From Candidatus Baldrarchaeota archaeon (GTDB taxonomy: Archaea > Asgardarchaeota > Baldrarchaeia > Baldrarchaeales > DXJG01), in contig JAUQZC010000161.1 of the NCBI GenBank assembly GCA_030587435.1, positions 1 through 8,167 of the forward strand: a DNA stretch of 8,167 nt. Direction: 5' to 3'. The notes beneath the pieces were generated by a model. That model was not told the origin of the DNA. It searched no databases and saw nothing but the letters and a program-made list of their open reading frames with translations. Shown here piece by piece: positions 1 to 7,289 of the stretch; positions within the stretch are counted from its first letter, which is position 1, and each line of letters begins with the position of its first letter. Position numbers and translations under genes: made by a program.

Positions 1-1056
1 GCAGACATAGACAACATTCAAATCATAAAGAAGGAAGGAAAAAGCATTTTTGACACTCAGCTCGTTAACGGAATAATAATTGACAAGGAAGTTGTTCATC
101 CGGGCATGCCGAAAAGAATTAGTGAAGCTAAGATAGCCCTACTAAACTGCCCATTGGAAGTTGAAAAGACGGAATTTAACGCTGAAATCAGAATACGCGA
201 CCCAGCCCAGATGAAAGCTTTCCTAGACCAAGAAACAAGAATGCTGAAGGAAATGGTTGATAAAATTAAGGCTGTAGGCGCGAATGTTGTCTTTTGCCAA
301 AAAGGAATAGATGATATGGCGCAGCACTTCCTAGCCAAGGAAGGCATACTAGCCGCAAGAAGAGTGAAACAGTCAGACATGGAGAAACTTGCAAGGGCGA
401 CTGGCGGAAGAATAGTAACAGACCTAGACGACCTAAAGCCAGAAGACCTCGGAACAGCCGGATTAGTCGAGGAAAGAAAGGTTGGCGACGACAAAATGAT
501 TTTTGTCGAAAAATGCAAGAATCCAAGGTCAGTAGCCATCCTAATAAGGGCCGGCCTAGAAAGAATGGTTGACGAAGCCGAAAGGGCAATGCACGATGCA
601 CTTTCAGTAGTATCAGACGTAATAGAAAACAACAAGATAGTGGCAGGCGGAGGAGCAATTGAAGCCGAAATAGCCAAGCACCTACGCGACTACGCAACAA
701 CCGTCGGCGGAAGAGAACAACTAGCAATAGAAGCATTCGCAGAATCCATCGAAATAATACCGAAAACACTAGCTGAAAACGCCGGATTAGAACCAATAGA
801 CATAATGGTTGAGCTCAGAGCCGCCCACGAAAAAACAGACGGCCAATTCATGGGCATAGACGTCTACAACGGAAAAATAGTAAACATGTACGAAAAAGGA
901 ATAATCGAACCCCTAGCCGTAAAAGAACAAGCAATAAAATCAGCAGCCGAAGCAGCCTCAATGATACTAAGAATAGACGACGTAATAGCAGCATCCAAAC
1001 CAAAAGAAGAAGAAAAGGGCGCAGAAAAATACGGCGGAGAAGAAGAGGAATACTAA
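1..1056 (+). CDS. ths: Thermosome subunit (group II chaperonin), 5'-truncated
   Basis: ATP-driven cytosolic protein-folding chaperonin that forms a double-ring cage with a built-in lid. The reading frame is open from base 1, so the gene enters from the left. 351 codons are visible; with about 545 residues usual for the family, roughly 190 N-terminal residues (lower equatorial and intermediate domain) are missing. Visible parts are the apical domain with its helical protrusion (about window residues 60-100), the return through the intermediate domain, and the C-terminal equatorial domain. The equatorial part has the nucleotide-binding VAGGGA motif (residues 214-219) and the ENAGLEPID segment near residue 259, both diagnostic of thermosomes. 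The C-terminus is an acidic Glu-rich tail ending EEEEY, rather than the GGM-repeat tail of many homologues. The alpha or beta paralogue cannot be decided from this part. The ATG at 106 is internal, because homology continues upstream of it. Confidence 0.97.
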   Translation, partial: ADIDNIQIIKKEGKSIFDTQLVNGIIIDKEVVHPGMPKRISEAKIALLNCPLEVEKTEFNAEIRIRDPAQMKAFLDQETRMLKEMVDKIKAVGANVVFCQKGIDDMAQHFLAKEGILAARRVKQSDMEKLARATGGRIVTDLDDLKPEDLGTAGLVEERKVGDDKMIFVEKCKNPRSVAILIRAGLERMVDEAERAMHDALSVVSDVIENNKIVAGGGAIEAEIAKHLRDYATTVGGREQLAIEAFAESIEIIPKTLAENAGLEPIDIMVELRAAHEKTDGQFMGIDVYNGKIVNMYEKGIIEPLAVKEQAIKSAAEAASMILRIDDVIAASKPKEEEKGAEKYGGEEEEY

Positions 1057-1070
1057 ACTAAAACAAACCC

Positions 1071-1083
1071 TCTTTTAATTTCT
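1071..1083 (+). terminator. Possible U-tract terminator of the thermosome gene
   Basis: A pyrimidine-rich run (TCTTTTAATTTCT) begins 15 bases after the chaperonin stop codon. Archaeal transcription often ends at T-rich tracts without a hairpin. No stem-loop is visible, so the call rests on position and base composition only. Confidence 0.3.
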
Positions 1084-1312
1084 CCTATATGCTAGCAATC
1101 TTGATAAGTAATCCGAGAAGATTTTCAAGGCGTCAGACCGCAATATAAGTCTGTAGTCTAGCGGCAAATTCTACTGCATCAATTATAGGGTATCCCTTAC
1201 ATCGTTTACCGAGTGCTCTTGCAAAGATAAAGGTGTCACTGGAAGTCAACTTCGAATATATCTGCGAGAAAAAATGGACTACAAGCCTTCTGAAAAATGT
1301 AAAATGGAATAA
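1075..1312 (-). pseudogene. Possible decayed gene, weakly Alba-like
   Basis: On the minus strand a frame is open from 1312 down to a TGA at 1133-1135. It has no ATG start, although a TTG exists at 1247-1249. The translation includes the pieces DTFIFARALGK and PIIDAVEFAARLQ. A frame offset by one base continues with DALKIFSDYLSR and stops at 1075-1077, as expected after one frameshift. The spacing loosely recalls the Alba chromatin-protein core (Ala-Arg-Gly-Lys, then Ala-Val-Asp, then a Leu-Lys-Ile strand), but the match is weak and judged by eye. No promoter or ribosome site is visible. It may be chance. Confidence 0.2.
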
Positions 1313-1424
1313 TTATAAAAATAACATTGATTTAGGAACATTAAATCAAAGTTGGAGCAAGCGATATGAATCTACGATTCCGATAAGTTTCAACACTAAG
1401 TTGTATAGAAAATTTTTTCATAAA

Positions 1425-1432
1425 TTTTTTAA
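1425..1432 (+). promoter_or_regulatory. Candidate TATA box for the secreted-protein gene
   Basis: TTTTTTAA lies within AT-rich DNA about 57 bases before the start codon. It would place transcription initiation near 1455 and give a leader of about 30 bases that includes the Shine-Dalgarno site. The surrounding AT-richness makes other boxes possible (for example CATATAAG at 1463-1470). Confidence 0.3.
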
Positions 1433-1473
1433 GAATTGATTAACTATCTAAACGTTCTAATTCATATAAGATA

Positions 1474-1478
1474 GGGAG
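1474..1478 (+). promoter_or_regulatory. Shine-Dalgarno site of the secreted-protein gene
   Basis: GGGAG lies seven bases before the ATG at 1486. Its GGAG core can pair with the CUCC of the 16S rRNA 3' end. This spacing supports the chosen start, which also gives a complete signal peptide. Confidence 0.7.
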
Positions 1479-1485
1479 AAGAAAA

Positions 1486-4400
1486 ATGAGAATAAAGTCA
1501 AAATTTTTAAATAGACTTCTTGTCTTGGTTCTAATAACAATAGTCCTTGTCTCTATGCTTTCTTGGATTGCCCCAAAAGTTCAAGCGGAGGCAAATCATG
1601 CACCTGTCTGGGATATTGGAACTATAGATGATATCTTAAGTTACATGGCGCAAAACTATGATAAAACAAACAAAAAATGGATCTTTCAAGAAAATGGCAT
1701 TGAAACTTGGGAAGGAGATACGGCCTACGCGAATGCATTTAACAAGTCTATGTACATGATTCAAGAAATAAGAAAAAATGCGACTGAGACATCTGTAGAA
1801 GATATAATTGAACATTGGTCGGAATGGGGATTCTGGGCTATAAGAGCAGCGAAAATCTTTGAAAATCCTGAATTTCAAAATGCATTCGTAGATTTTGCTT
1901 ATCAACTGGGGTGGGGTATAGAGGATGCGCATAATTTCTATACGTTTTGTAAGAATATTGCAGCAAATATAAAAAGCTATGCGGATAATCTAGATGAAAC
2001 GGCTTGGAAGACTACAATAACTACCCAGATCAAGTTTTATCATAAGGTTTCGTTCAAAGTAACCGTAGTCGACCTTGCTTTTACAGTTGGTCGCTTTATA
2101 GAATACATTATTAGAGATGGAATAGCTTACATGCAAATACAATCAGTAGATCTTGGAAATGAAGACGAGTTCCCAGTTATCGAAAAACTACGGGATTACG
2201 AGTTAAAGGTGCAAGCTTGCCATATGTTCTTTGATCTTCTCAAACCGATATTTGAGCTCATTGTCAAAAAACTCGCAACTGTTATCGTACTTCCAATCAC
2301 GGGAGCAGTCTGTAGTACTCTTGGCGCTACAGCAGGGGCTGCTTTAGGCACGGTTGTTCCACCCCTTGCCGCTCCAGCAGCATATATCGGTAAAGTAATT
2401 GGAGGGCTCGCTGGATGGTTCCTCGGAAATTATATAGGTGATAAGATAGGCGAAGCTATCGGGCCTTCTCTAGTTACGGCCTTTGAAGAAGTTTTAGCAG
2501 ATGTAGGTATAATTCAGCAAGAAAGCCTTAAAAAATTTGAAAAATACTGGGTAAGATATCATGTGAATGTTGAAGTTGTTGACATATGGACAGATGGTCA
2601 AGATAATTACGTTCCACCTTCAACATTCGGCGGCTTTCCACATTTTGACAACATATTTGTAAAAATAAAGAACACTGGCGACGTCACAGCCGACTTTATT
2701 GTATCACCAATAAGTACTCACTGGACAGTGCTCGAACCGTCTTTATTCTCGTTAATAGGAATGATTGATGAATTATTGGACATCCTAGGTGGAGCACTGA
2801 CAATAAACAGTAAAATGGTTACATTACAGCCTGGTCAAGAAACGACCTTAGCATTTAAGGTCTCGCCTTACGGGTTACCGCTTGTGTTAGGATGGCCACC
2901 TCTTACATTATATGGACCTGAAGAAATAGGCTTTACAGTTTGGTATAAATCAGAACGATTTGCAGTCTTAGCAGGACCTATCAGAACAGGTCAGATATAT
3001 ATAAACTCCGCTCGAGAAATGTTATGGACTACTCCAGGACCCAAGTTTCAAATAGAAGTTGCTTGCCAAAAAGAAGAGTTTGAGTATCTGAAAATGCCAG
3101 TTTATAAAGTTAATGAAACAGTGTCAACTTTGATCACGGTAACAAATACAGGTACGGAAGGTGCTAATTTTTACTTGGGAGTTTCGTTCAGATCCGAAGG
3201 CGAAGCCTCAAAAGAATATTATCCTGATTCGATATTGCCGAAGGACACTGCGTTTTTAGATACTGGTTCAAGCTCAACTTTTGAAGTAAAGTGGACTATT
3301 CCAAGCGATGTAGAACCAGGTTTCTATGAAATTGCGGTGAACTGTTGGAAGTTCGGTCCAGGCAACGTCAAAGATTATAAAAGTTGCTATGACGACAACC
3401 TTTTGTGGGAAACTTTATTATTCATTGAAAAATTAAAAATAATTGTACCTACGACTTCAAGTCCAGTAATTGCAGGAGATCCGAGCGATCCCATTCCGAT
3501 ATACGTTTTAGTGAAGGGAATACCTCCGCTACCTGATTACCCAGCTTTCCACATTGAAGTGGGAACAGAAGTAGCATCTTCAGAGCTAATCGATAAAGAT
3601 CTAGTACGATTCGGTGTATATGTCTTAAAAGTTTATCCTCCAACACAAAATTTTGAAGGAAGATATGATCTAAAGATTTTTGTGTCCTTCAACGATGTAC
3701 TGCAAGATACTGCAACAGAATCCCAATCTGTGGAGTATACGAAGGCCTTTGCTGCTGAACCAATAGGAAAAGGATTAAACTGGCTTAGAATAAGGCAACG
3801 TAGTGATGGTTCATGGCTTGAAAATGTAGGTGTAACCGCTCTAGTAACATTGGCCTTTTTGAACGCTGGTTACGATGAAAACGACGTCACAGTTAGTAAG
3901 GCAATCAATTATATATTAAGCAATGTTAAGGCTGATGGATCAATCTACAGTTCACTCCAAACTTATGAAACATCACTAGCGATACTTGCGCTTGTAGCTA
4001 CGAACAACAATACATATAGAACCATTATTGAAAATGCGAAAAATTGGTTAATTAGATCACAATGGGATGAAAACTGTATTTGGGGAAGCGTAAAGAAAGA
4101 CAACTGGTATTATGGTGGTTTCGGTTACGGAGCTGGACGGCGACCAGATCTTTCCAATACGCAATTTGCTCTCCTTGCCTTGGATGCGGCCGGATTACCG
4201 AAAGACGACCCATTATGGAAGAAGGTACAAGTGTTTCTGCATCGTTGCCAAAACGTTAACTTCTCAATAAAATTAAACATTGAGGGATCAAACTATACTG
4301 TACAGCCATACAACTATTACGGAGGATATGACGGAGGCTTTATATATCATCCACGTAACAGCTTGGCAGGTGACCAGAAGTCTTACGGTAGTATGACTGG

Positions 4401-5772
4401 TGCGGGCATATGGGGTCTTCTCCTTTCAGAAGTCCCGAAAACCGACCTTAGAGTCATAGCAGCTATGAATTGGGTCAGAAAACATTATACGTGGGATGGA
4501 AATCCCGGTATGCCTATATCAACAAACTTCCAATACTACTATTATCTTACAATGTCCAAAGCACTTACGATGTATGGAGAAAAGATAATAGATGGACATG
4601 ATTGGTATAAAGAAATGTACGATAAAATCGTGAGTCTTCAAAAGCCTGACGGATACTGGATTAACTCAGATAGTAGGGGTTGGGAAAACCAGCCGGAGCT
4701 AGTTACAGCTTACTCTATACTATCATTACAAACAATGGCGCCTCAAGTTGTTAATAGTCCAACATATTGTACCTTTATCCTTAGATCAAACTGCTTCCTA
4801 AGAGTAACTGATCCCGAAGGTAATGTCGTGGGGTATAATTACTCGACCGGTTTAGGAGAAAATCAAATACAAACGGCAATTTATTCAGGGCCATTTGCGG
4901 AACCACAGTACATTCTTTTAATCAATCCCAGGAAAGGCACTTATCGACTAGAACTGATTGGAGTTTCTGAGGGCTCTTATGAATTAACTATTCAAGGAAA
5001 ATATAGTAATGTAACCTACCAGATTACATATCAGGGGTGGATCAAGCGAGGAGAATTGCACACTACCGACGTAATAGTGACTGCTATCAAGAGACGAATA
5101 GACATTTATGCACACCCGCCAAAATTTGATAAGGTGTTAGATGACATTGCACCAAAAACAAATATCATTATAGGTAAACCAAACTATATAGATCATCTAA
5201 ATAACCTTTATGTTATACCTTCCACGACCATCATGCTGGTTCCAGAAGATCCTAGCGGCATTCTCTTGACCGCTTATCGGATTTATAATTCGACATTCGA
5301 TACCGGATGGTTAAACTATATAACACAATTTACGTTAGGGTTTCTCAGTGACGGAAACTATACTATAGCCTATTACAGTATTGATAACTTAGGGAATGTA
5401 GAGAACCCGCATCAGATCAATGTTACCCTATTCTCGTGGAACTATATCTTCGAAGACGTTAACGGCAGAAAAACTGTCCTAAAAATTAACCTCGTTCACA
5501 AATTTATCCAGTTTATAACGCCAGATAGAGATTATGACATAAGAAAATCCACATATATGCAACAGTGTGGAAGAGGAATTATGGTTCGTCACTACGATGA
5601 AGAATTACGTCTAATCACCATAGCTATAGATGCTAAACTTGACTTCTGTGTGGCTATAGCATGGGATATAGAGACAGGTAGACGCTATCTCTTGATGGAT
5701 AAAGTTGGAAATGAAGGAAACCGCAAAACTACATATTTACCTCCCTTTCTTTTGAACATTTCCTTAATTTAA
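1486..5772 (+). CDS. Large secreted protein with prenyltransferase/squalene-cyclase-like toroid
   Basis: A 1428-residue exported protein of unknown role. Residues 1-34 form a Sec signal peptide (basic start, hydrophobic core, likely cleavage after VQA). Residues 35-260 are mostly helical and unassigned. Residues 265-330 are a glycine/alanine-rich hydrophobic stretch with glycine-zipper spacing. About 355-750 are beta-rich modules resembling CARDB/Ig-like folds. Residues 755-1085 carry QW-type repeats of an alpha/alpha toroid: a full QW motif at 762-777 (K-G-x2-W-L-x3-Q-x3-G-x-W), with degenerate copies near 807-818, 852-866 and 1047-1058. The cyclase acid motif DxDD is absent, so terpene cyclase activity is unlikely. 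About 1090-1170 is a beta module of a kind seen in secreted archaeal proteins. About 1223-1316 resembles OmpL47/chitobiase-type Ig repeats (YYSIDNLGNVE). Residues 1317-1428 are unassigned. No C-terminal transmembrane anchor or PGF-CTERM-like sorting signal is visible, so it is probably released or held by other surface components. It appears monocistronic. Confidence 0.85.
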   Translation: MRIKSKFLNRLLVLVLITIVLVSMLSWIAPKVQAEANHAPVWDIGTIDDILSYMAQNYDKTNKKWIFQENGIETWEGDTAYANAFNKSMYMIQEIRKNATETSVEDIIEHWSEWGFWAIRAAKIFENPEFQNAFVDFAYQLGWGIEDAHNFYTFCKNIAANIKSYADNLDETAWKTTITTQIKFYHKVSFKVTVVDLAFTVGRFIEYIIRDGIAYMQIQSVDLGNEDEFPVIEKLRDYELKVQACHMFFDLLKPIFELIVKKLATVIVLPITGAVCSTLGATAGAALGTVVPPLAAPAAYIGKVIGGLAGWFLGNYIGDKIGEAIGPSLVTAFEEVLADVGIIQQESLKKFEKYWVRYHVNVEVVDIWTDGQDNYVPPSTFGGFPHFDNIFVKIKNTGDVTADFIVSPISTHWTVLEPSLFSLIGMIDELLDILGGALTINSKMVTLQPGQETTLAFKVSPYGLPLVLGWPPLTLYGPEEIGFTVWYKSERFAVLAGPIRTGQIYINSAREMLWTTPGPKFQIEVACQKEEFEYLKMPVYKVNETVSTLITVTNTGTEGANFYLGVSFRSEGEASKEYYPDSILPKDTAFLDTGSSSTFEVKWTIPSDVEPGFYEIAVNCWKFGPGNVKDYKSCYDDNLLWETLLFIEKLKIIVPTTSSPVIAGDPSDPIPIYVLVKGIPPLPDYPAFHIEVGTEVASSELIDKDLVRFGVYVLKVYPPTQNFEGRYDLKIFVSFNDVLQDTATESQSVEYTKAFAAEPIGKGLNWLRIRQRSDGSWLENVGVTALVTLAFLNAGYDENDVTVSKAINYILSNVKADGSIYSSLQTYETSLAILALVATNNNTYRTIIENAKNWLIRSQWDENCIWGSVKKDNWYYGGFGYGAGRRPDLSNTQFALLALDAAGLPKDDPLWKKVQVFLHRCQNVNFSIKLNIEGSNYTVQPYNYYGGYDGGFIYHPRNSLAGDQKSYGSMTGAGIWGLLLSEVPKTDLRVIAAMNWVRKHYTWDGNPGMPISTNFQYYYYLTMSKALTMYGEKIIDGHDWYKEMYDKIVSLQKPDGYWINSDSRGWENQPELVTAYSILSLQTMAPQVVNSPTYCTFILRSNCFLRVTDPEGNVVGYNYSTGLGENQIQTAIYSGPFAEPQYILLINPRKGTYRLELIGVSEGSYELTIQGKYSNVTYQITYQGWIKRGELHTTDVIVTAIKRRIDIYAHPPKFDKVLDDIAPKTNIIIGKPNYIDHLNNLYVIPSTTIMLVPEDPSGILLTAYRIYNSTFDTGWLNYITQFTLGFLSDGNYTIAYYSIDNLGNVENPHQINVTLFSWNYIFEDVNGRKTVLKINLVHKFIQFITPDRDYDIRKSTYMQQCGRGIMVRHYDEELRLITIAIDAKLDFCVAIAWDIETGRRYLLMDKVGNEGNRKTTYLPPFLLNISLI

Positions 5773-5933
5773 TTATCACCCTCTTATGAAGTGCTTATAC
5801 CTAGCTTGTATCGAACGGCTAGAAACCTAGGGAATTAAAAGCGCTGCCAGAAGCCGAATTCGAATGATCTTTCAGAAAGCGTAAATGAAATAAGGGAACG
5901 TCAAATCAAAATCATACTGAATCCGGAAAAGTA
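5773..5933. other. Intergenic spacer before tRNA-Met
   Basis: 161 bases with a weak inverted repeat (CTAGC at 5801-5805, GCTAG at 5818-5822) and no gene I can support. A short frame without a start codon (about 5838-5933) reads protein-like and ends in a TAG overlapping the tRNA start. The tRNA promoter should lie near 5900-5910, where the sequence is only moderately A-rich; I see no strong box. Confidence 0.5.
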
Positions 5934-5972
5934 GCCGGGGTAGCCTAGCCTGGTTAGGGCGCCAGACTCATA

Positions 5973-6002
5973 ATCTCGATGAGCGGGGCCTAGAGATAGG
6001 AA
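5973..6002 (+). other. tRNA-Met intron at position 37/38 (bulge-helix-bulge)
   Basis: A 30-base insert lies at the canonical archaeal site after position 37. Its ends form a bulge-helix-bulge: a 3-base bulge TAA (5971-5973), a 4-base helix CTCA (5967-5970) against TAGG (5997-6000), and a 3-base bulge AAA (6001-6003). The inner helix is TCTC (5974-5977) with GAGA (5993-5996). The central helix contains one C-A mismatch at anticodon base 34 and one wobble pair. Cutting after the second base of each bulge, as the archaeal splicing endonuclease does, removes exactly this segment. Confidence 0.88.
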
Positions 6003-6041
6003 ATCTGGAGGTCGCGGGTTCGAAGCCCGCCCCCGGCACCA
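6003..6041. other. Putative attL: tRNA-Met 3' half
   Basis: The 3' part of the tRNA gene (second exon, T arm, acceptor strand, CCA) lies directly against an integrase gene and is the usual attachment core for archaeal tRNA-targeting elements. The tRNA is intact, as expected when the element restores the 3' end. The partner attR copy is not in this window, so the exact core limits are unknown. Confidence 0.45.
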
Positions 6042-6060
6042 CGGATGAACCCCCGACACT

Positions 6061-7188
6061 TCACTTCCTCTTTCGGAAAAATTTGAGGCTATCCAGCTCG
6101 CAAACGTATTCAAATCCAAGTTCTATCAATTTAGCGATTTCTTGTGGTGTTTTCGCTACTTTACAAATGAATTCTTCTTCATCTTCGAATTTTGCGAGTT
6201 GCGTGTAAACTAATGTGTTCTTTATGTCTTTGTGGCCGAGAAATTCTTTGACGAATAATATATCTTTACTTTTGTAATATAGCATTGTAGCCTTCCAGTG
6301 TCGAATTGTTCTAAAACTGATTTGCATTAACCGCGGATTTGCAAGTTTATGCGCTATCCTCTTACGTTGCCTCTGAAAAACACGTGTCAAACTATTCAAA
6401 TTCTTGTAATAACTGAAAATCCGTTCGCCTTTCCGTGGAATATGGTTAAGCATTCGAATAAGTTTATTGCTGACTTTAAAAATCCGAGGCTTACTATGTT
6501 TTTCCGGATCATTTATCCGAATAATCCCCTTTTCAAAATCTACATCGCTCCATTTCAGAGCAAAGATCTCTCCAGGGCGAGCGGCTGTCTCTTTACATAT
6601 CTGGAGAAATGTTGAAACATATTTAGTGCAACCTGCAATCAAAGCATCAACTTCTTTTTCCAAAGGAATAAAAGGCAATTTTTCAACCCTGCGATATCGC
6701 GGCTTATCCCACTGCAACCCAAGCCATTTCACAAATAAGTCATAAGCACAGACAACTGTTTCCTTATGAGATTCAGTCCAATTTCTCTGCTTAGCAACAA
6801 CTAACTTCACACTTTCCGGATTCAAAAGATCTGCCCCAAGCCTTACAAGCCGCCACAGTTTCTTCGACCGACTAATAATTGTCGATTCTCGATAGCCTTG
6901 TTTCCTCATCCACCACAAAAACTCGATCAATTTCTCCCGGACACGTGGAGATACCCCCGCAAATCTCTGAATTTTTCCTATTTGTGCCATTTTCAGATCA
7001 GATCCAGATCTCACCCCCATATTTTTATCTCTTTCCGAAAAAGAGAAACGAAACCCGCAGGTGCGGCAAAGATACCGTTGAACGGCCCTTCCATCCCGTA
7101 AAACACGAAAACCATCACGCCAAATTTTTTCAGACCCGCAAGATGGGCATCGCACGCGCCGCTGTAAAACCTGCAGCGTGCTCACCAT
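6061..7188 (-). CDS. int: Tyrosine recombinase (integrase) with N-terminal zinc ribbon
   Basis: Site-specific recombinase that would insert and possibly excise the element at tRNA-Met; 375 residues. Residues 14-44 form a zinc ribbon (C14-x2-C17 and C41-x2-C44), resembling the zinc ribbons of IS1-type and archaeal integrase proteins. Residues about 80-160 are the helical SAM-like core-binding domain. Residues about 170-330 are the catalytic domain, with Arg204 in ARPGE, Lys230 in the beta-hairpin (or Lys233), Arg293 and Arg296 in the FRTIRHW box, His319 in LGHK and the nucleophile Tyr328. The usual first His of the HxxR box is Arg293; basic residues here are, from general knowledge, tolerated in archaeal integrases. 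A 47-residue tail containing the piece CKVAKTPQEI and ending FRKRK is typical of this archaeal group. The ATG at 7188 is chosen because it includes the whole zinc ribbon. The gene converges on the tRNA, leaving only 19 bases between them. Confidence 0.95.
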   Translation of the reverse strand: MVSTLQVLQRRVRCPSCGSEKIWRDGFRVLRDGRAVQRYLCRTCGFRFSFSERDKNMGVRSGSDLKMAQIGKIQRFAGVSPRVREKLIEFLWWMRKQGYRESTIISRSKKLWRLVRLGADLLNPESVKLVVAKQRNWTESHKETVVCAYDLFVKWLGLQWDKPRYRRVEKLPFIPLEKEVDALIAGCTKYVSTFLQICKETAARPGEIFALKWSDVDFEKGIIRINDPEKHSKPRIFKVSNKLIRMLNHIPRKGERIFSYYKNLNSLTRVFQRQRKRIAHKLANPRLMQISFRTIRHWKATMLYYKSKDILFVKEFLGHKDIKNTLVYTQLAKFEDEEEFICKVAKTPQEIAKLIELGFEYVCELDSLKFFRKRK

Positions 7189-7209
7189 AAATATAGTGTT
7201 TTCATCCCC

Positions 7210-7216
7210 TTAAAAA
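7210..7216 (-). promoter_or_regulatory. Candidate TATA box for the integrase
   Basis: Read on the minus strand, TTTTTAA lies 22-28 bases before the integrase ATG, which would give a nearly leaderless transcript. A second AT box (TTAAAAATA, plus-strand 7242-7250) lies about 58 bases upstream and would give a leader of about 30 bases containing GGGGATGA. I cannot choose between them. Confidence 0.35.
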
Positions 7217-7289
7217 GAATGCAAAGTTTCCCGCAGATGCGTATTTTTAATGAAGAAAGCCTAATTTTAGCTTATTTTTGTAAAACAGC

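Larger units (their letters stand above)
1057..1485. other. Intergenic region without a convincing gene
   Basis: This 429-base gap separates the chaperonin from the secreted protein. A + strand open frame from a GTG at 1233 to 1439 exists, but its translation is Lys/Asn/Phe-rich, matches no family I recognise and has no ribosome site; I do not call it. The minus strand carries a more protein-like stretch (listed separately). The right part is AT-rich and contains two copies of AAATTTTTT 12 bases apart (1410-1418 and 1422-1430), probably promoter sequence of the downstream gene. Confidence 0.6.
5934..6041 (+). tRNA. tRNA-Met(CAT), elongator type, with 30-base intron
   Basis: All arms fold. 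The acceptor stem is GCCGGGG (5934-5940) with CCCCGGC (6031-6037), followed by discriminator A6038 and encoded CCA (6039-6041). The D stem is GCCT/GGGC. The anticodon stem is CCAGA (5962-5966) with TCTGG (6004-6008). The T arm is GCGGG/CCCGC with loop TTCGAAG. The anticodon CAT is at 5969-5971. G1-C72 and the lack of three consecutive G-C pairs at the base of the anticodon stem argue against an initiator tRNA. tRNA-Ile2 (CAT, agmatidine-modified) is a less likely alternative because the acceptor stem matches elongator Met. Mature length is 75 nt plus CCA after intron removal. The gene also serves as the likely integration site of the element to its right. Confidence 0.96.

Noticed and set aside
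96..796. Long minus-strand frames opposite the thermosome gene
   Set aside because: Antisense shadows of a strongly conserved chaperonin reading frame.
1233..1439. Plus-strand 68-codon frame starting with GTG before the secreted-protein gene
   Set aside because: Lys/Asn/Phe-rich composition expected of AT-rich non-coding DNA, no ribosome site, no recognisable domain.
5801..5822. CTAGC/GCTAG inverted repeat as a terminator
   Set aside because: Five-bp stem, 12-base loop and no T-tract after it.
5901..6119. Minus-strand 72-codon open frame across the tRNA
   Set aside because: It is antisense to the whole tRNA-Met gene and overlaps the integrase 3' end; its translation is a by-product of tRNA sequence.
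6991..7012. Three CAGATC-type units in close succession
   Set aside because: They lie inside the integrase coding sequence and encode an ordinary linker after the zinc ribbon.
6349..7190. Plus-strand open frames inside the integrase gene
   Set aside because: Shadows of the integrase, whose own frame has clear catalytic residues.
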